NCBI RefSeq assembly: GCF_005222705.1
Contig: NZ_STGF01000011.1
Coordinates: 62,001 to 126,000 of the forward strand
Reading direction: 5' to 3'
Source of the DNA: Paenibacillus sp. SY21-1
Lineage (GTDB): Bacteria; Bacillota; Bacilli; Paenibacillales; Paenibacillaceae
Length of the DNA stretch: 64,000 bases
A model generated the notes under the pieces. That model ran no database searches. It was not told where the DNA came from and saw only the letters and a program-made list of their open reading frames with translations. A program made the position numbers and the translations under genes. Shown in pieces: positions 1-7,216 of the stretch. Each line of letters starts with the position of its first letter. Within the stretch, counting starts at the first letter, position 1.

Positions 1-1
1 G

Positions 2-1093
2 TATGGAAAGCTTATCTACAGAGCAGAATCGGTAATAATGAAGAAGCTTCAAACTCTCGAAGCATTTACAGCGCCAGTTGATCCTAACTATCTATTGCTC
101 AACAAGCGAATTAGCAGCTTCCAACTGGTTGATTTGGAATACGATTACTATACCGTTGCTTACAAAAGCTTGTCTTTTTCACAAATACATATCGAGGATG
201 TTAACGATTTTAAACTTGCGTTTATCCCTGGGAAATTTAATCTGTCCAGCGATTACACTGTAATCAGCGAACCGCAAACGGATGATAATTTAATTCCTTT
301 CTTCATTCAGAAATATGCAGATATAGATAAATATGAGGCTAAAGTGGAGTCGTTATTCAGCGCAGCGCTGGAAGCAAGCCCTGATCTTATTATGATGCCC
401 GAGTTGTTTACCTCGCCCGATCTTCGCAGCAAGCTAATTGCTCAAATTGCGGAACGATCATTAGAAGATCTACGCAATCCAAACAATTATAAGCTGTCTT
501 TATTTCTTACAGGCTCCTTTCATGAGGAAGTGAGCGGTGTATTGCATAATCGTGCATGGATATCTGACGGCGAGGGGAAGGTCAAGTCGGAGGTATACAA
601 GATGAACCGGTTTATTTTACCTAAGTTGGAGGACTATCAAGGGCAACTGGAAGCATTTCGTCAGCATCCCGGCGTGGAGAAAATATCCTATAACAATCGT
701 GAAATAGGTCTATTCAATACTTCATTAGGGAGAATGGCTTTCTTCATTTGTGTTGATTTTCTTAATTCTCAAATTGAACATATATTGATTGAGCATTGTG
801 TCGATATCATCTTCGTTATGGCAATGACTCCTAACCCGTCAGGGGGGAAATTTCAGAGGGTAATGCACCAATTGGGAGAACGCAACAATGCGATTGTCAT
901 TATATGCAACAATTTAGGTGTAGCAGCCGTGACGGCAGATAGAGCGGGGAAGGAATCGAGAATCGTGGTGTACTTGCCGGGCTTCAAAAGCTTGTATGTT
1001 TCATCGGCGGAGATGGAAGTTCTCACATTGGGGCAAATCATTGCGCATATTTCAGAATCGGACAGAGAAAAAGCAAAACCGAAACACCTGTGA
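2..1093 (+). CDS. Carbon-nitrogen hydrolase (nitrilase-fold) domain protein, 5' end outside window
   Basis: The reading frame is open from base 2 with no in-frame stop before the first ATG at 38, and that ATG has no ribosome site, so this is probably the C-terminal part of a longer protein. Nitrilase-superfamily catalytic residues are visible: Glu in PDLIMMPELF (about residue 122 from the ATG), Lys in YKMNRF (about 189) and Cys in MAFFICVDF (about 238). The last 60 residues are less conserved-looking. The family hydrolyses or condenses C-N bonds; the substrate here is unknown. It is followed 72 bp later by a winged-helix gene and then an all-helical gene, sharing one terminator. Inference: nitrilase domains fused behind a UG-group reverse transcriptase (DRT type 1 defence) would look like this, but the diagnostic N-terminus is not in the window. 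A stand-alone amidohydrolase is the alternative. Confidence 0.75.
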   Translation, partial: YGKLIYRAESVIMKKLQTLEAFTAPVDPNYLLLNKRISSFQLVDLEYDYYTVAYKSLSFSQIHIEDVNDFKLAFIPGKFNLSSDYTVISEPQTDDNLIPFFIQKYADIDKYEAKVESLFSAALEASPDLIMMPELFTSPDLRSKLIAQIAERSLEDLRNPNNYKLSLFLTGSFHEEVSGVLHNRAWISDGEGKVKSEVYKMNRFILPKLEDYQGQLEAFRQHPGVEKISYNNREIGLFNTSLGRMAFFICVDFLNSQIEHILIEHCVDIIFVMAMTPNPSGGKFQRVMHQLGERNNAIVIICNNLGVAAVTADRAGKESRIVVYLPGFKSLYVSSAEMEVLTLGQIIAHISESDREKAKPKHL

Positions 1094-1110
1094 AAGTTAT
1101 TGGGCTATCT

Positions 1111-1150
1111 TTGCTAATTGTCTAATAAAGTGTACAATAAATGTACAATA
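1111..1150 (+). promoter_or_regulatory. Promoter with two TGTACAAT repeats (candidate operator)
   Basis: A -35-like TTGCTA (1111-1116) and a -10-like TACAAT (1133-1138) are separated by 16 bp. The 8-mer TGTACAAT occurs at 1131-1138 and 1142-1149, 11 bp apart, about one helical turn, so a dimeric regulator could bind both on one face. The winged-helix product of the next gene is the obvious candidate autoregulator; this is inference. Confidence 0.45.
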
Positions 1151-1165
1151 GAAGGAGTGATTGAA

Positions 1166-1993
1166 ATGAATGAATCCATTAGAGAATCAATCATTCAATG
1201 GAAGCAGCTATTCGGTCAGGATGAAGAACAGGCTTATGATCATCTCTTGATTATTATTAAAGAAGCAACTCATACAATAGCGGCCAGCTTCGACACCAAC
1301 GAGATGGATGCAATAAGAGTCCGACTGGAGCAAACGATCGGCGACAAGCGCCCTGATGATCTGTACTCGTACAATCTGGGCATGGCTAATGCTGCGGCAT
1401 TGATGCTGCGCCATTCTGTTAAACAGAAGCAGCTTGATCGAACGATGCGCACTCTGCCTGCTTTAGAAGGGAGCGTTGTGAAGCAACTCGAGCGTCATCC
1501 GAGGGCTACGCCTACAGCGCTGTCCCAGCTAGTCGGTGTAACCAATCGCCAACAAATGAGCAACCTGCTCCGCTCGCTTAAGGCCAAGGGCTTTGTGCAC
1601 TGTGATGAGGAAGGCAAGCATCGCTACTACAGCTTGACGTCTCAGGGGCGTCAATTCGTGGAGTGGCAGGCGGCCAATAATGAACAAGCTTCTGCGCGGA
1701 ATTGGGAGCTTGTTGTGAGTAATTCGAAGAAGGTGGAGTTCCCCTCATTGTTTAGCCAGAAGCCCTCAAGAGCGCTTCGTCATAGCTCCGACCTCATAGC
1801 GGCTTCTTCACAGCAGCTTGAGAAGGTTGAACCATTTGAATCGACTAGTTTGGATAATATAATTAATAATGTCAAAGACATTAAAGATAAGCGATACGCT
1901 TCTACTAGAATTGCGAGTATTCTTGAGCCTAGTGAGGGAGGTAAGCCTGGTGTCTTCGACTTCAATCACAGCTCGTTATTGCAAAAAGCTTAA
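1166..1993 (+). CDS. Winged-helix (MarR-like) DNA-binding domain protein, unknown function
   Basis: The start was set at ATG 1166 because GGAG lies 8 bases upstream; an upstream in-frame ATG at 1118 lacks a ribosome site. The 275-residue product has an N-terminal helical part (about residues 1-85), then a winged helix at about residues 95-170 with the pattern RATPTALSQLVGVTNRQQMS for the helix-turn-helix and a wing ending in KHRYYSLTSQGR. The C-terminal 100 residues are polar and probably linker-like. It could repress its own operon or act as the DNA-binding part of an accessory system with the nitrilase-domain protein upstream. I do not recognise the full-length family. Confidence 0.75.
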   Translation: MNESIRESIIQWKQLFGQDEEQAYDHLLIIIKEATHTIAASFDTNEMDAIRVRLEQTIGDKRPDDLYSYNLGMANAAALMLRHSVKQKQLDRTMRTLPALEGSVVKQLERHPRATPTALSQLVGVTNRQQMSNLLRSLKAKGFVHCDEEGKHRYYSLTSQGRQFVEWQAANNEQASARNWELVVSNSKKVEFPSLFSQKPSRALRHSSDLIAASSQQLEKVEPFESTSLDNIINNVKDIKDKRYASTRIASILEPSEGGKPGVFDFNHSSLLQKA

Positions 1994-2630
1994 TCAATGG
2001 TTCGAGGAACTGGACTCTGAGGTCGCCGGTAAAGTACTCAAGCTGATCGAAGCCGGCTATCGGCCAATACTTGAATGGGTAGAGATCAACGAGCCGGACT
2101 TGTACCAAGACATTGATCAATTACAGGATGAAGTGCATAAATTGGCCAAAGAGCTGGACATGAAAGAAATAAGGAAGCTGCTCAAAAATAAAGGGTTGAA
2201 AAGCAAGCCATTATTGGAAGCGATGCTCCATACTGCGGGGAACGCAGTTAGCTTGTATAAGGATTCCGCTTATCTGAGACAGTTGGAGCCGGAAGATTTT
2301 CGTAGAATCGCGTCCATAACGATCAACGATATTTTTATTGAGCGGCGCACGGCATCATGGGACAGCAGGCATAAGCTATTGGCGATGGAAACAGAGGAGT
2401 TGACCGAAAAAAACTATCGCGTTATCGTAGCTCTTATTACCCAACATTATACGATCTTGGAGACTTTGGAGGAATTGGAGCATCACATCAGGCGGGAGCT
2501 TGAATTTTCTGAACTGCTTATCGAGTGTTTCTCCTCCTTAATAATCAGCTACAGGCAAGCGCTTGATCACTTCTTTCTGCTTAGAAAAATGAATTGGCTT
2601 GAACGAGCCTTTGCGCGGCAATCGAGGTAA
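1950..2630 (+). CDS. All-helical protein of unknown function
   Basis: The start was set at GTG 1950, which follows GGGAGG by about nine bases, and overlaps the upstream gene by 44 bp in another frame; an ATG at 1869 in the same frame has no ribosome site and would overlap by 125 bp. The 226-residue product is rich in Leu, Glu, Lys and Arg and appears almost entirely alpha-helical, with probable coiled-coil stretches near residues 40-90 and 160-200. There is no signal peptide, membrane segment or motif I recognise. Overlap and the shared terminator at 2638 place it in one transcript with the winged-helix and nitrilase-domain genes. Confidence 0.65.
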   Translation: MSSTSITARYCKKLNQWFEELDSEVAGKVLKLIEAGYRPILEWVEINEPDLYQDIDQLQDEVHKLAKELDMKEIRKLLKNKGLKSKPLLEAMLHTAGNAVSLYKDSAYLRQLEPEDFRRIASITINDIFIERRTASWDSRHKLLAMETEELTEKNYRVIVALITQHYTILETLEELEHHIRRELEFSELLIECFSSLIISYRQALDHFFLLRKMNWLERAFARQSR

Positions 2631-2637
2631 CAGTAGA

Positions 2638-2688
2638 GGGGTCTTCCAGAAACTCAGTGAAATCTGATTTCTGGAAGACCCCATTTTT
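2638..2688 (+). terminator. Rho-independent terminator of the nitrilase operon
   Basis: A perfect 15-bp inverted repeat (2638-2652 with 2668-2682) is followed by CATTTTTG. It lies eight bases after the stop of the helical gene. The 290 bp from here to 2978 hold no convincing gene, only the TetR-gene promoter region. Confidence 0.9.
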
Positions 2689-2920
2689 GTAACAGGTAAA
2701 GAAATAGTGCTAAGAAAATCGCCAAATCTTTTAGAATGGGAGTTCCAAATGTCATCAGTTTCTTCAAACCCTCAGTTCCAGCCGATCGGCAAGCCGATGT
2801 TTTCCACCTGCTCTGTAAAGAACAGCCGCGATGTCCCCAGTATGTCAACGTACGCAGCTCCGCATTGTTTAATAGACGGGGCAAATCTCTGTAGGCATCT
2901 TGATCATTCAATAAAAATGA

Positions 2921-2937
2921 TTTAATATACTATTAAA
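2921..2937 (+). promoter_or_regulatory. Palindromic AT-rich operator upstream of the TetR gene
   Basis: TTTAATA-TAC-TATTAAA is a perfect 7+3+7 palindrome, and a further TTTTAATATCA follows at about 2944. TetR-family genes are commonly autoregulated through such palindromes; binding here is inferred from position only. Confidence 0.45.
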
Positions 2938-2978
2938 TGATAGGTTTTAATATCACTTTTATTTGAGGGAGGCCGCCT

Positions 2979-3545
2979 ATGAGCAAGGAAATATCGCCGA
3001 TCAAGCAGCTTAGGCTAAATGCGATTCTGGATGCCGCCACTTCGCTGCTTATTGAGAAACCGGGCGCTTCAATGGCGGAGATTGCGGAAGCCGCCCATAT
3101 CGGAATCGCCACCCTTCATCGCTATGTGGACAGCCGGGAGCAATTGATGGCGTATTTGGGTTTTCGGGCGATTGAAGTTGTCAGCGAGACAATGAGCGCG
3201 ATTCCCCTTGACGAGGACCAGTGCGAGAGCTATTTTCCCAAGCTCATTGAAGCTCTTGTTCCGCGCGGCGACAAAATCTATTTTCTCGCGCATGACGCGT
3301 CGGTCCATTACAACAAGGAGATCGAGGAAGCGGATCGGAAGCTGCGCGAGCCTCTATTGCTGGTGATCGGCATGCTGCAGAAGCGGGGGTATTTTCGAGC
3401 CGGGGTAAACAAGGAATGGATTGTAAATGTGCTCTATTCGCTCGTATTCCTGACCTGGCAGCAGGTACAGGACGGGCATCTAGCCAAAAATTCGGCTGCT
3501 GCGCTCGTTGTTGACACGTTTTATCACGGCTTTAGAGGGGAGTAG
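2979..3545 (+). CDS. TetR-family transcriptional regulator
   Basis: The 188-residue length is typical for the family. The N-terminal helix-turn-helix spans about residues 12-58, with ILDAATSLLIEKPGASMAEI and then AEAAHIGIATLHRYVDSREQL, the last helix being the recognition helix with the conserved YxxxxSREQL-like end. The ligand-binding C-terminus is helical and not assignable to a ligand. The ribosome site GGGAGG sits eight bases before ATG. The gene ends nine bases before a Gls24-type gene, so the two are probably cotranscribed. Confidence 0.9.
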   Translation: MSKEISPIKQLRLNAILDAATSLLIEKPGASMAEIAEAAHIGIATLHRYVDSREQLMAYLGFRAIEVVSETMSAIPLDEDQCESYFPKLIEALVPRGDKIYFLAHDASVHYNKEIEEADRKLREPLLLVIGMLQKRGYFRAGVNKEWIVNVLYSLVFLTWQQVQDGHLAKNSAAALVVDTFYHGFRGE

Positions 3546-3550
3546 GTTTG

Positions 3551-3928
3551 ATGCGAATTCATAATGTGCTAGGTACGATCCAAATTTCGCATGCTGCCGT
3601 TTCAAAAATAATCGGAAAGGCTGCTGCTGCGACCAGCGGTATCGCCTCCATGTCCACCGGATTGGTCGAAGGTATCGCCAACAAGCTTAGCGGCAACAGC
3701 CTGCAAAACGGAATCGAGCTTAAAGCCGACGAATCCAAGCTGGAAATCAGCCTAAGCATTGTGATCCGGTACGGTGTACGCATGCATGAGGTGTGCAGGG
3801 AGCTGCAGCGCAATGTCCGAGAAACGGTCGAAAGCATGACGGGGCTTACGATTCAGACGGTGAACGTCAAGGTTCAGGGCATCGCGACGGTCGATGGACA
3901 GAGGCAGAATAACCTGCTTCCGACCTAA
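3551..3928 (+). CDS. Asp23/Gls24 family envelope stress protein
   Basis: The 125-residue product starts at ATG 3551 behind GGGGAG; an in-frame TTG at 3548 is the alternative. The N-terminus (LGTIQISHAAVSKIIGKAA) and the middle (LSIVIRYGVRMHEVCRELQ followed by NVRETVESMTGLTIQTVNV) follow the Asp23/Gls24 alkaline-shock family pattern. These proteins associate with the membrane or envelope and respond to cell-wall or pH stress in Gram-positives. Immediate proximity to the TetR gene suggests control by it. Confidence 0.85.
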   Translation: MRIHNVLGTIQISHAAVSKIIGKAAAATSGIASMSTGLVEGIANKLSGNSLQNGIELKADESKLEISLSIVIRYGVRMHEVCRELQRNVRETVESMTGLTIQTVNVKVQGIATVDGQRQNNLLPT

Positions 3929-3986
3929 CAGACGGCAGCCCTTCGCCGGTGGTTGTTGGAATTAAAGATGGAAGCGGGGGATAATA

Positions 3987-4595
3987 ATGCCTAACATTAC
4001 GATTGTAAAAGCAAGTCCGCTCTCGCAGGTCGGAGCTCGCCTGAACCAGATGGCGCTTGACCATATGGCCTTTTCTTTGGCCGGTTCAAGGAAACAAAGC
4101 GTCGTGGATCAAACCTTTGATCATCTGTGGCGTTCGGATGAGAGCCGGTTCAGTCATCAATACGCTTACGAGGCTGTCAAGAGCGGAGAGACGCTCGGCA
4201 TCGTCACCTGTTATCCGGTTAAACGGATGGACCGGTTGGCATGGCCGACCTTCCGGAAGCTGCTCGCGTCACGCAAGCTGGGATTAATCGGGTATCATTT
4301 GGCCAACCTAAAAGAGCTGTATTCCATTCTGACGTTAAAAGAAGGCAAGGACGATGAGTTCCATGTCGGCACGCTCGCCACGATGCCGGAAAGCAGGGGG
4401 CTTGGCGTTGGCGCGCAGCTGCTGAATTTTGCCGAGGAAGAGGCCAAATCGCTCGGGTATGAAAAGATATCGCTCACGGTAAGAAGCGATAATGTTCGCG
4501 CCGCCCAGCTGTACGAGCGGGTAGGCTACCGCAAGGTAAGCAAGGTGGTTAAACCGTCCTTGGCGATCTACAGAATGGTGAAAATGCTGTATTAA
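3987..4595 (+). CDS. GNAT family N-acetyltransferase
   Basis: The 202-residue protein carries the GNAT acetyl-CoA core at about residues 125-190: VGTLATMPESRGLGVGAQLL (the R/QxxGxG/A loop) followed by LTVRSDNVRAAQLYERVGY, typical of motif B. The N-terminal half is a less conserved substrate-recognition region. The ribosome site is GGGGG seven bases upstream. The substrate cannot be inferred. Confidence 0.88.
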   Translation: MPNITIVKASPLSQVGARLNQMALDHMAFSLAGSRKQSVVDQTFDHLWRSDESRFSHQYAYEAVKSGETLGIVTCYPVKRMDRLAWPTFRKLLASRKLGLIGYHLANLKELYSILTLKEGKDDEFHVGTLATMPESRGLGVGAQLLNFAEEEAKSLGYEKISLTVRSDNVRAAQLYERVGYRKVSKVVKPSLAIYRMVKMLY

Positions 4596-4614
4596 AAAGC
4601 GGCGGATAAGGCAG

Positions 4615-4643
4615 TTGACAAACGCACCGGAAATAACTATTAT
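4615..4643 (+). promoter_or_regulatory. Sigma-A promoter of the Rrf2-family gene
   Basis: TTGACA (4615-4620), a 17-bp spacer and TATTAT (4638-4643), a near-consensus vegetative promoter, lie 23 bp before the start codon. Confidence 0.8.
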
Positions 4644-4666
4644 GGTTACAACGGTGGTGAACAGCA

Positions 4667-5101
4667 ATGAAACAAATCAGCAGTCGCTTCTCAATGGCCG
4701 TTCATACTCTAACCTTGATCGCAACGATGCCTGGAGAATGTACAGGCGACATTATCGCAGGCAGCGTGAATACGAATCCAGTTGTCATTCGCAGAATTAT
4801 GGGAATGCTCAAGAAAGCCGGATTTATAGAGGTCAGGGCAGGCGTCGGCGGAGCATCGTTATTGAAGGAGCCTTCGGCGATATCACTGCTGGACGTTTAT
4901 CATGCGGTGGAAGCGATCGATAAGGGGCATTTGTTCCATATTCATAATGAACCGAACCTGCGTTGTCCGGTAGGCAGAACGATTCAAGTTACGCTTCACG
5001 ATGAACTTGCCAAGGCGCAGTATGCGCTGGAGTCGCAGCTGGCGGGTACGACCATTCAGCAAATGCTTGATCAAGCGATCGTTAATAAAAGCTCACAATG
5101 A
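4667..5101 (+). CDS. Rrf2-family transcriptional regulator
   Basis: The 144-residue length and the N-terminal winged helix (SSRFSMAVHTLTLIA, then NTNPVVIRRIMGMLKKAGFI and GVGGASLLKEPSAISLLDVY) are characteristic of Rrf2 proteins of the YwnA type. Only one Cys occurs in the usual cluster region (LRCPVG), so an iron-sulfur cluster as in IscR or NsrR is unlikely. The oxidoreductase gene downstream is the likely target, as regulator/NAD(P)-binding enzyme pairs of this kind are common. Confidence 0.85.
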   Translation: MKQISSRFSMAVHTLTLIATMPGECTGDIIAGSVNTNPVVIRRIMGMLKKAGFIEVRAGVGGASLLKEPSAISLLDVYHAVEAIDKGHLFHIHNEPNLRCPVGRTIQVTLHDELAKAQYALESQLAGTTIQQMLDQAIVNKSSQ

Positions 5102-5110
5102 GCTTTTTTT
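5088..5110 (+). terminator. Rho-independent terminator of the Rrf2 gene
   Basis: AAAGCTCA-CAA-TGAGCTTT followed by a run of Ts; it overlaps the stop codon. Confidence 0.85.
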
Positions 5111-5120
5111 AACGCCAATG

Positions 5121-5144
5121 TTGTAACTTGATTTGTTATAACAA
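5121..5144 (+). promoter_or_regulatory. Palindromic operator upstream of the oxidoreductase gene
   Basis: A perfect palindrome TTGTTATAACAA (5133-5144), with a related TTGTAACTTG just upstream (5121-5130), lies in the promoter region of the NAD(P)-binding oxidoreductase. The adjacent Rrf2 regulator is the most likely ligand (inference). Confidence 0.5.
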
Positions 5145-5233
5145 TTCTGATTACAATTAAACCGTTGTTAGCTATAGGATGAATGGAGCAGCTCCATTTA
5201 TTTTATATAAATTACATGTTGGAGGTCATTATC

Positions 5234-6094
5234 ATGACAATATTAGTAACTGGCGCAACAGGTCAATTGGGTTCTATCGTAGTGGAGACGCTGTTAAAAA
5301 CAGTCTCTGCTTCAAAGCTGGCTGTCAGCGTTCGCAGCCCGGAGAAGGCGGCTCATCTTCGCGAGCAAGGCGTAGACGTTCGCCACGGCGACTTTGATCA
5401 GCCGGAAACGTTGAAATCCGCGTTCGCGGGCATCGACCGTTTGCTGATTGTTTCCGCTGACGGCGACAATGAAACGCGAATTCGCCAGCATCAGAACGCT
5501 GTTAACGCGGCCAAGGAAGCGGGAGTCGGCTTTATCGCCTACACAAGCGTAGGAAAGGCGGACACCAGCACGTTAGGGCTTGCGGAGGTGCATCGGGCGA
5601 CTGAGCAGGCGATTCGCGAAAGCGGCATTCCTTATTCGCTGCTGCGCAACAACTGGTATGTCGAAAATGAACTGGGCAGCATCCAAGGCGTATTGCATGG
5701 CGCCCCTTGGCTTAATGCGGCGGGAGATGCCCGTATCGGCTGGGCAAGCCGCTTCGATTACGCTCAGGCGGCAGCAGCTGTGCTGGCGGGAGAAGGCCAT
5801 CACAACACCGTGTATGAGCTGACTGGCAAGCCGCGCACGCAAGCGGAGCTGGCGGCAATCGCTGGCGAAGCGTTGGGCAAGGAAATTAACGTGGTCGACG
5901 TTGACGATGCCGCGTTCGGAGAAGCGCTGAAGGGCGCCGGATTGCCGGACTTTGTCGTAGACATGATCGTTGGCATGCAGGAGGCGATTCGTCAAGGCTC
6001 GCTTTACGTGGAGAGCGATGATCTTGAGAAGCTGCTTGGCCGTCCGGCGCAGCCTTTGGCTGAGGTGTTTAAAGCGGCCGCGGGCAGCAACTAA
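5234..6094 (+). CDS. NmrA-like NAD(P)-binding oxidoreductase (quinone oxidoreductase 2 type)
   Basis: The start was set at ATG 5234 behind GGAGG (5221-5225), giving 286 residues; the frame extends upstream without a ribosome site. The N-terminus MTILVTGATGQLGSIVVETL carries the GxxGxxG dinucleotide-binding motif, and the middle IAYTSVGKAD region plus LLRNNWYVEN are typical of the YtfG/QOR2 branch of NmrA-like atypical SDRs. These reduce quinones or sense NAD(P)H state. It stands alone behind a palindromic operator and the Rrf2 gene. Confidence 0.85.
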   Translation: MTILVTGATGQLGSIVVETLLKTVSASKLAVSVRSPEKAAHLREQGVDVRHGDFDQPETLKSAFAGIDRLLIVSADGDNETRIRQHQNAVNAAKEAGVGFIAYTSVGKADTSTLGLAEVHRATEQAIRESGIPYSLLRNNWYVENELGSIQGVLHGAPWLNAAGDARIGWASRFDYAQAAAAVLAGEGHHNTVYELTGKPRTQAELAAIAGEALGKEINVVDVDDAAFGEALKGAGLPDFVVDMIVGMQEAIRQGSLYVESDDLEKLLGRPAQPLAEVFKAAAGSN

Positions 6095-6128
6095 CGAGGC
6101 CGAAATGACTGGAGTACAGCTATTGCCT

Positions 6129-6154
6129 GTTTAAACGTTCCGATTCCGAGGTAT
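6129..6154 (+). promoter_or_regulatory. Sigma-B/sigma-F-like promoter of the csbD gene
   Basis: GTTTAA (6129-6134), a 14-bp spacer and AGGTAT (6149-6154) closely match the GTTTAA-N12-15-GGGTAT consensus of Bacillus SigB, from which CsbD takes its name. Which sigma factor reads it in this organism is not visible. Confidence 0.55.
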
Positions 6155-6187
6155 ATATGTGCATACAACGAAGAGGAGATGATCACG

Positions 6188-6370
6188 ATGGGCAAAGACG
6201 GACTCAAGGATAAAATCAAAGGGCAAATCAATCAGCTGAAAGGCGAGCTGAAGGACGACTCCGGCAAGGCAAGCGATAACAAGAAACTGCAGGCCGAAGG
6301 AAAATGGGACAAGGTGAAGGGCATTGCCCAGGAGAAGCTTGGCGAGCTGAAGGATAAAGTGAACAAATAG
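6188..6370 (+). CDS. CsbD-like general stress protein
   Basis: ATG 6188 sits nine bases after AGGAG; ATG 6179 is in frame but too close to it. The 60-residue product is very rich in Lys, Asp, Glu and Gly and has the family pattern GLKDKIKGQINQLKGELKDD, repeated as GKWDKVKGIAQEKLGELKDK. CsbD-family proteins are small, soluble and stress-induced, with no known activity. Confidence 0.9.
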   Translation: MGKDGLKDKIKGQINQLKGELKDDSGKASDNKKLQAEGKWDKVKGIAQEKLGELKDKVNK

Positions 6371-6392
6371 GGAACAAGCGTCCGCTACATGG

Positions 6393-6427
6393 CATGGCAG
6401 CTTTCCGGCGCATGGGGAGCTGCCATG
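6393..6427 (+). terminator. Stem-loop after csbD
   Basis: A perfect 10-bp stem CATGGCAGCT/AGCTGCCATG with a 15-base loop lies 23 bp after the stop. It is not followed by a T-run, so it may stabilise or process the mRNA rather than terminate. The rest of 6428-6714 holds the promoter and leader of the SinR-like gene. Confidence 0.45.
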
Positions 6428-6527
6428 ACGGAACGCAAAAGCGCTAATACGGTCGAGCAGCCTTCTTCGCATGCAGCGGAGGGGCTGTTTCTTTTGGGCT
6501 ATATTTTCGCGAAATAGTTAAACTGTA

Positions 6528-6556
6528 TTGACCTGTTCTTATTAAAGAACTAAAAT
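6528..6556 (+). promoter_or_regulatory. Promoter of the SinR-like gene with SinR-type box in the spacer
   Basis: TTGACC (6528-6533), 17-bp spacer, TAAAAT (6551-6556). The spacer contains the perfect palindrome GTTCTTATTAAAGAAC (6535-6550), matching the B. subtilis SinR half-site GTTCTYT. Binding there would block RNA polymerase directly, so the regulator gene is probably autorepressed. Confidence 0.75.
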
Positions 6557-6680
6557 ATAAATATCGTATGTTATAACGTCCGGCGTATCGGCTAAACTTA
6601 AGCGCGTCGAGCTGTCGCAGCGTTCATAACCGGCGGTAAGCGTTTCCTGACAAATGAAGGGCGATGGAGTAGGAGGCGCA

Positions 6681-6704
6681 ATGGAAGGATCTAAACTGGC
6701 CTAA
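6681..6704 (+). CDS. Possible 7-codon leader peptide (MEGSKLA)
   Basis: AGGAGG (6671-6676 region) precedes ATG 6681 at good spacing, and the tiny frame ends in TAA whose bases run into the AAGGAG ribosome site of the SinR-like gene. It could couple translation to the next gene. The frame is too short to be supported by coding statistics. Confidence 0.3.
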   Translation: MEGSKLA

Positions 6705-6714
6705 GGAGAATTTT

Positions 6715-7125
6715 ATGATTGGGGAACGGATAAAAAGTCTACGTGAAAAGAAAGGTTATTCGATAACGAAGCTTGCCGATCTTGCTGGTGTTTCCAAGTC
6801 CTATCTCAGCTATATTGAGCGAAATATGCAGAACAATCCATCCCTTCAGGTAATGGCCAAAATAGCCGCCCCACTCGATTCCAACATCGAATATTTGCTG
6901 GGGGAAGAGAATTTGCCAAAAATTCATGAGACGGAACAATTGGACGAGGAATGGCGCGCCATCCTTAAACAAGCTGTGGAAGAGGGCATGAGCAAAGGCG
7001 ACTTTCAGGCGTTGAAGGACTTGATAAAATCGAATATGTGGAAGGAAGGCCTGCTTGAATACCGGGATTCCTCCGACGAAAAAAAGAAAACATCGAATAT
7101 CATTATTCTTCATATCGATAACTAG
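6715..7125 (+). CDS. SinR/SlrR-like XRE-family regulator
   Basis: The 136-residue protein has an HTH_3/XRE domain at residues 1-62 (MIGERIKSLREKKGYSITKL, with SKSYLSYIERNMQNNPSLQV as recognition region, nearly the SinR sequence), followed by a SinI-like dimerisation motif at about 77-108 (LDEEWRAILKQAVEEGMSKG) and an extra C-terminal tail ending in IIILHIDN that SinR lacks. In B. subtilis SinR represses biofilm genes and its paralogue SlrR modifies it through the same dimerisation motif. The gene lies directly upstream of the eps operon and has a SinR-type box in its own promoter. It may be a SlrR-like modulator or a second repressor; sinR itself is best assigned to the gene at 32316. Confidence 0.88.
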   Translation: MIGERIKSLREKKGYSITKLADLAGVSKSYLSYIERNMQNNPSLQVMAKIAAPLDSNIEYLLGEENLPKIHETEQLDEEWRAILKQAVEEGMSKGDFQALKDLIKSNMWKEGLLEYRDSSDEKKKTSNIIILHIDN

Positions 7126-7143
7126 AAAAAAGGAAATCTTGTA

Positions 7144-7172
7144 TTGACATGTTCTATATAAAGAACTAATAT
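7144..7172 (+). promoter_or_regulatory. eps operon promoter with SinR-type box in the spacer
   Basis: TTGACA (7144-7149), 17-bp spacer, TAATAT (7167-7172). The palindrome GTTCTATATAAAGAAC (7151-7166) fills the spacer in the same register as at 6528. Confidence 0.8.
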
Positions 7173-7181
7173 TTAGTTATC

Positions 7182-7197
7182 GTTCTTTATAAAAAAC
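7182..7197 (+). promoter_or_regulatory. Second SinR-type box downstream of the eps promoter
   Basis: GTTCTTTATAAAAAAC starts 31 bp after the first box, about three helical turns, around the expected transcription start. Paired boxes suggest cooperative repression of the exopolysaccharide operon. Confidence 0.65.
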
Positions 7198-7216
7198 ATT
7201 GTTAGCAGGTGACAAA

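Noticed and set aside
2654..2911. 85-codon minus-strand frame after the first terminator
   Set aside because: It starts without a ribosome site, overlaps the terminator hairpin and shows no family pattern.
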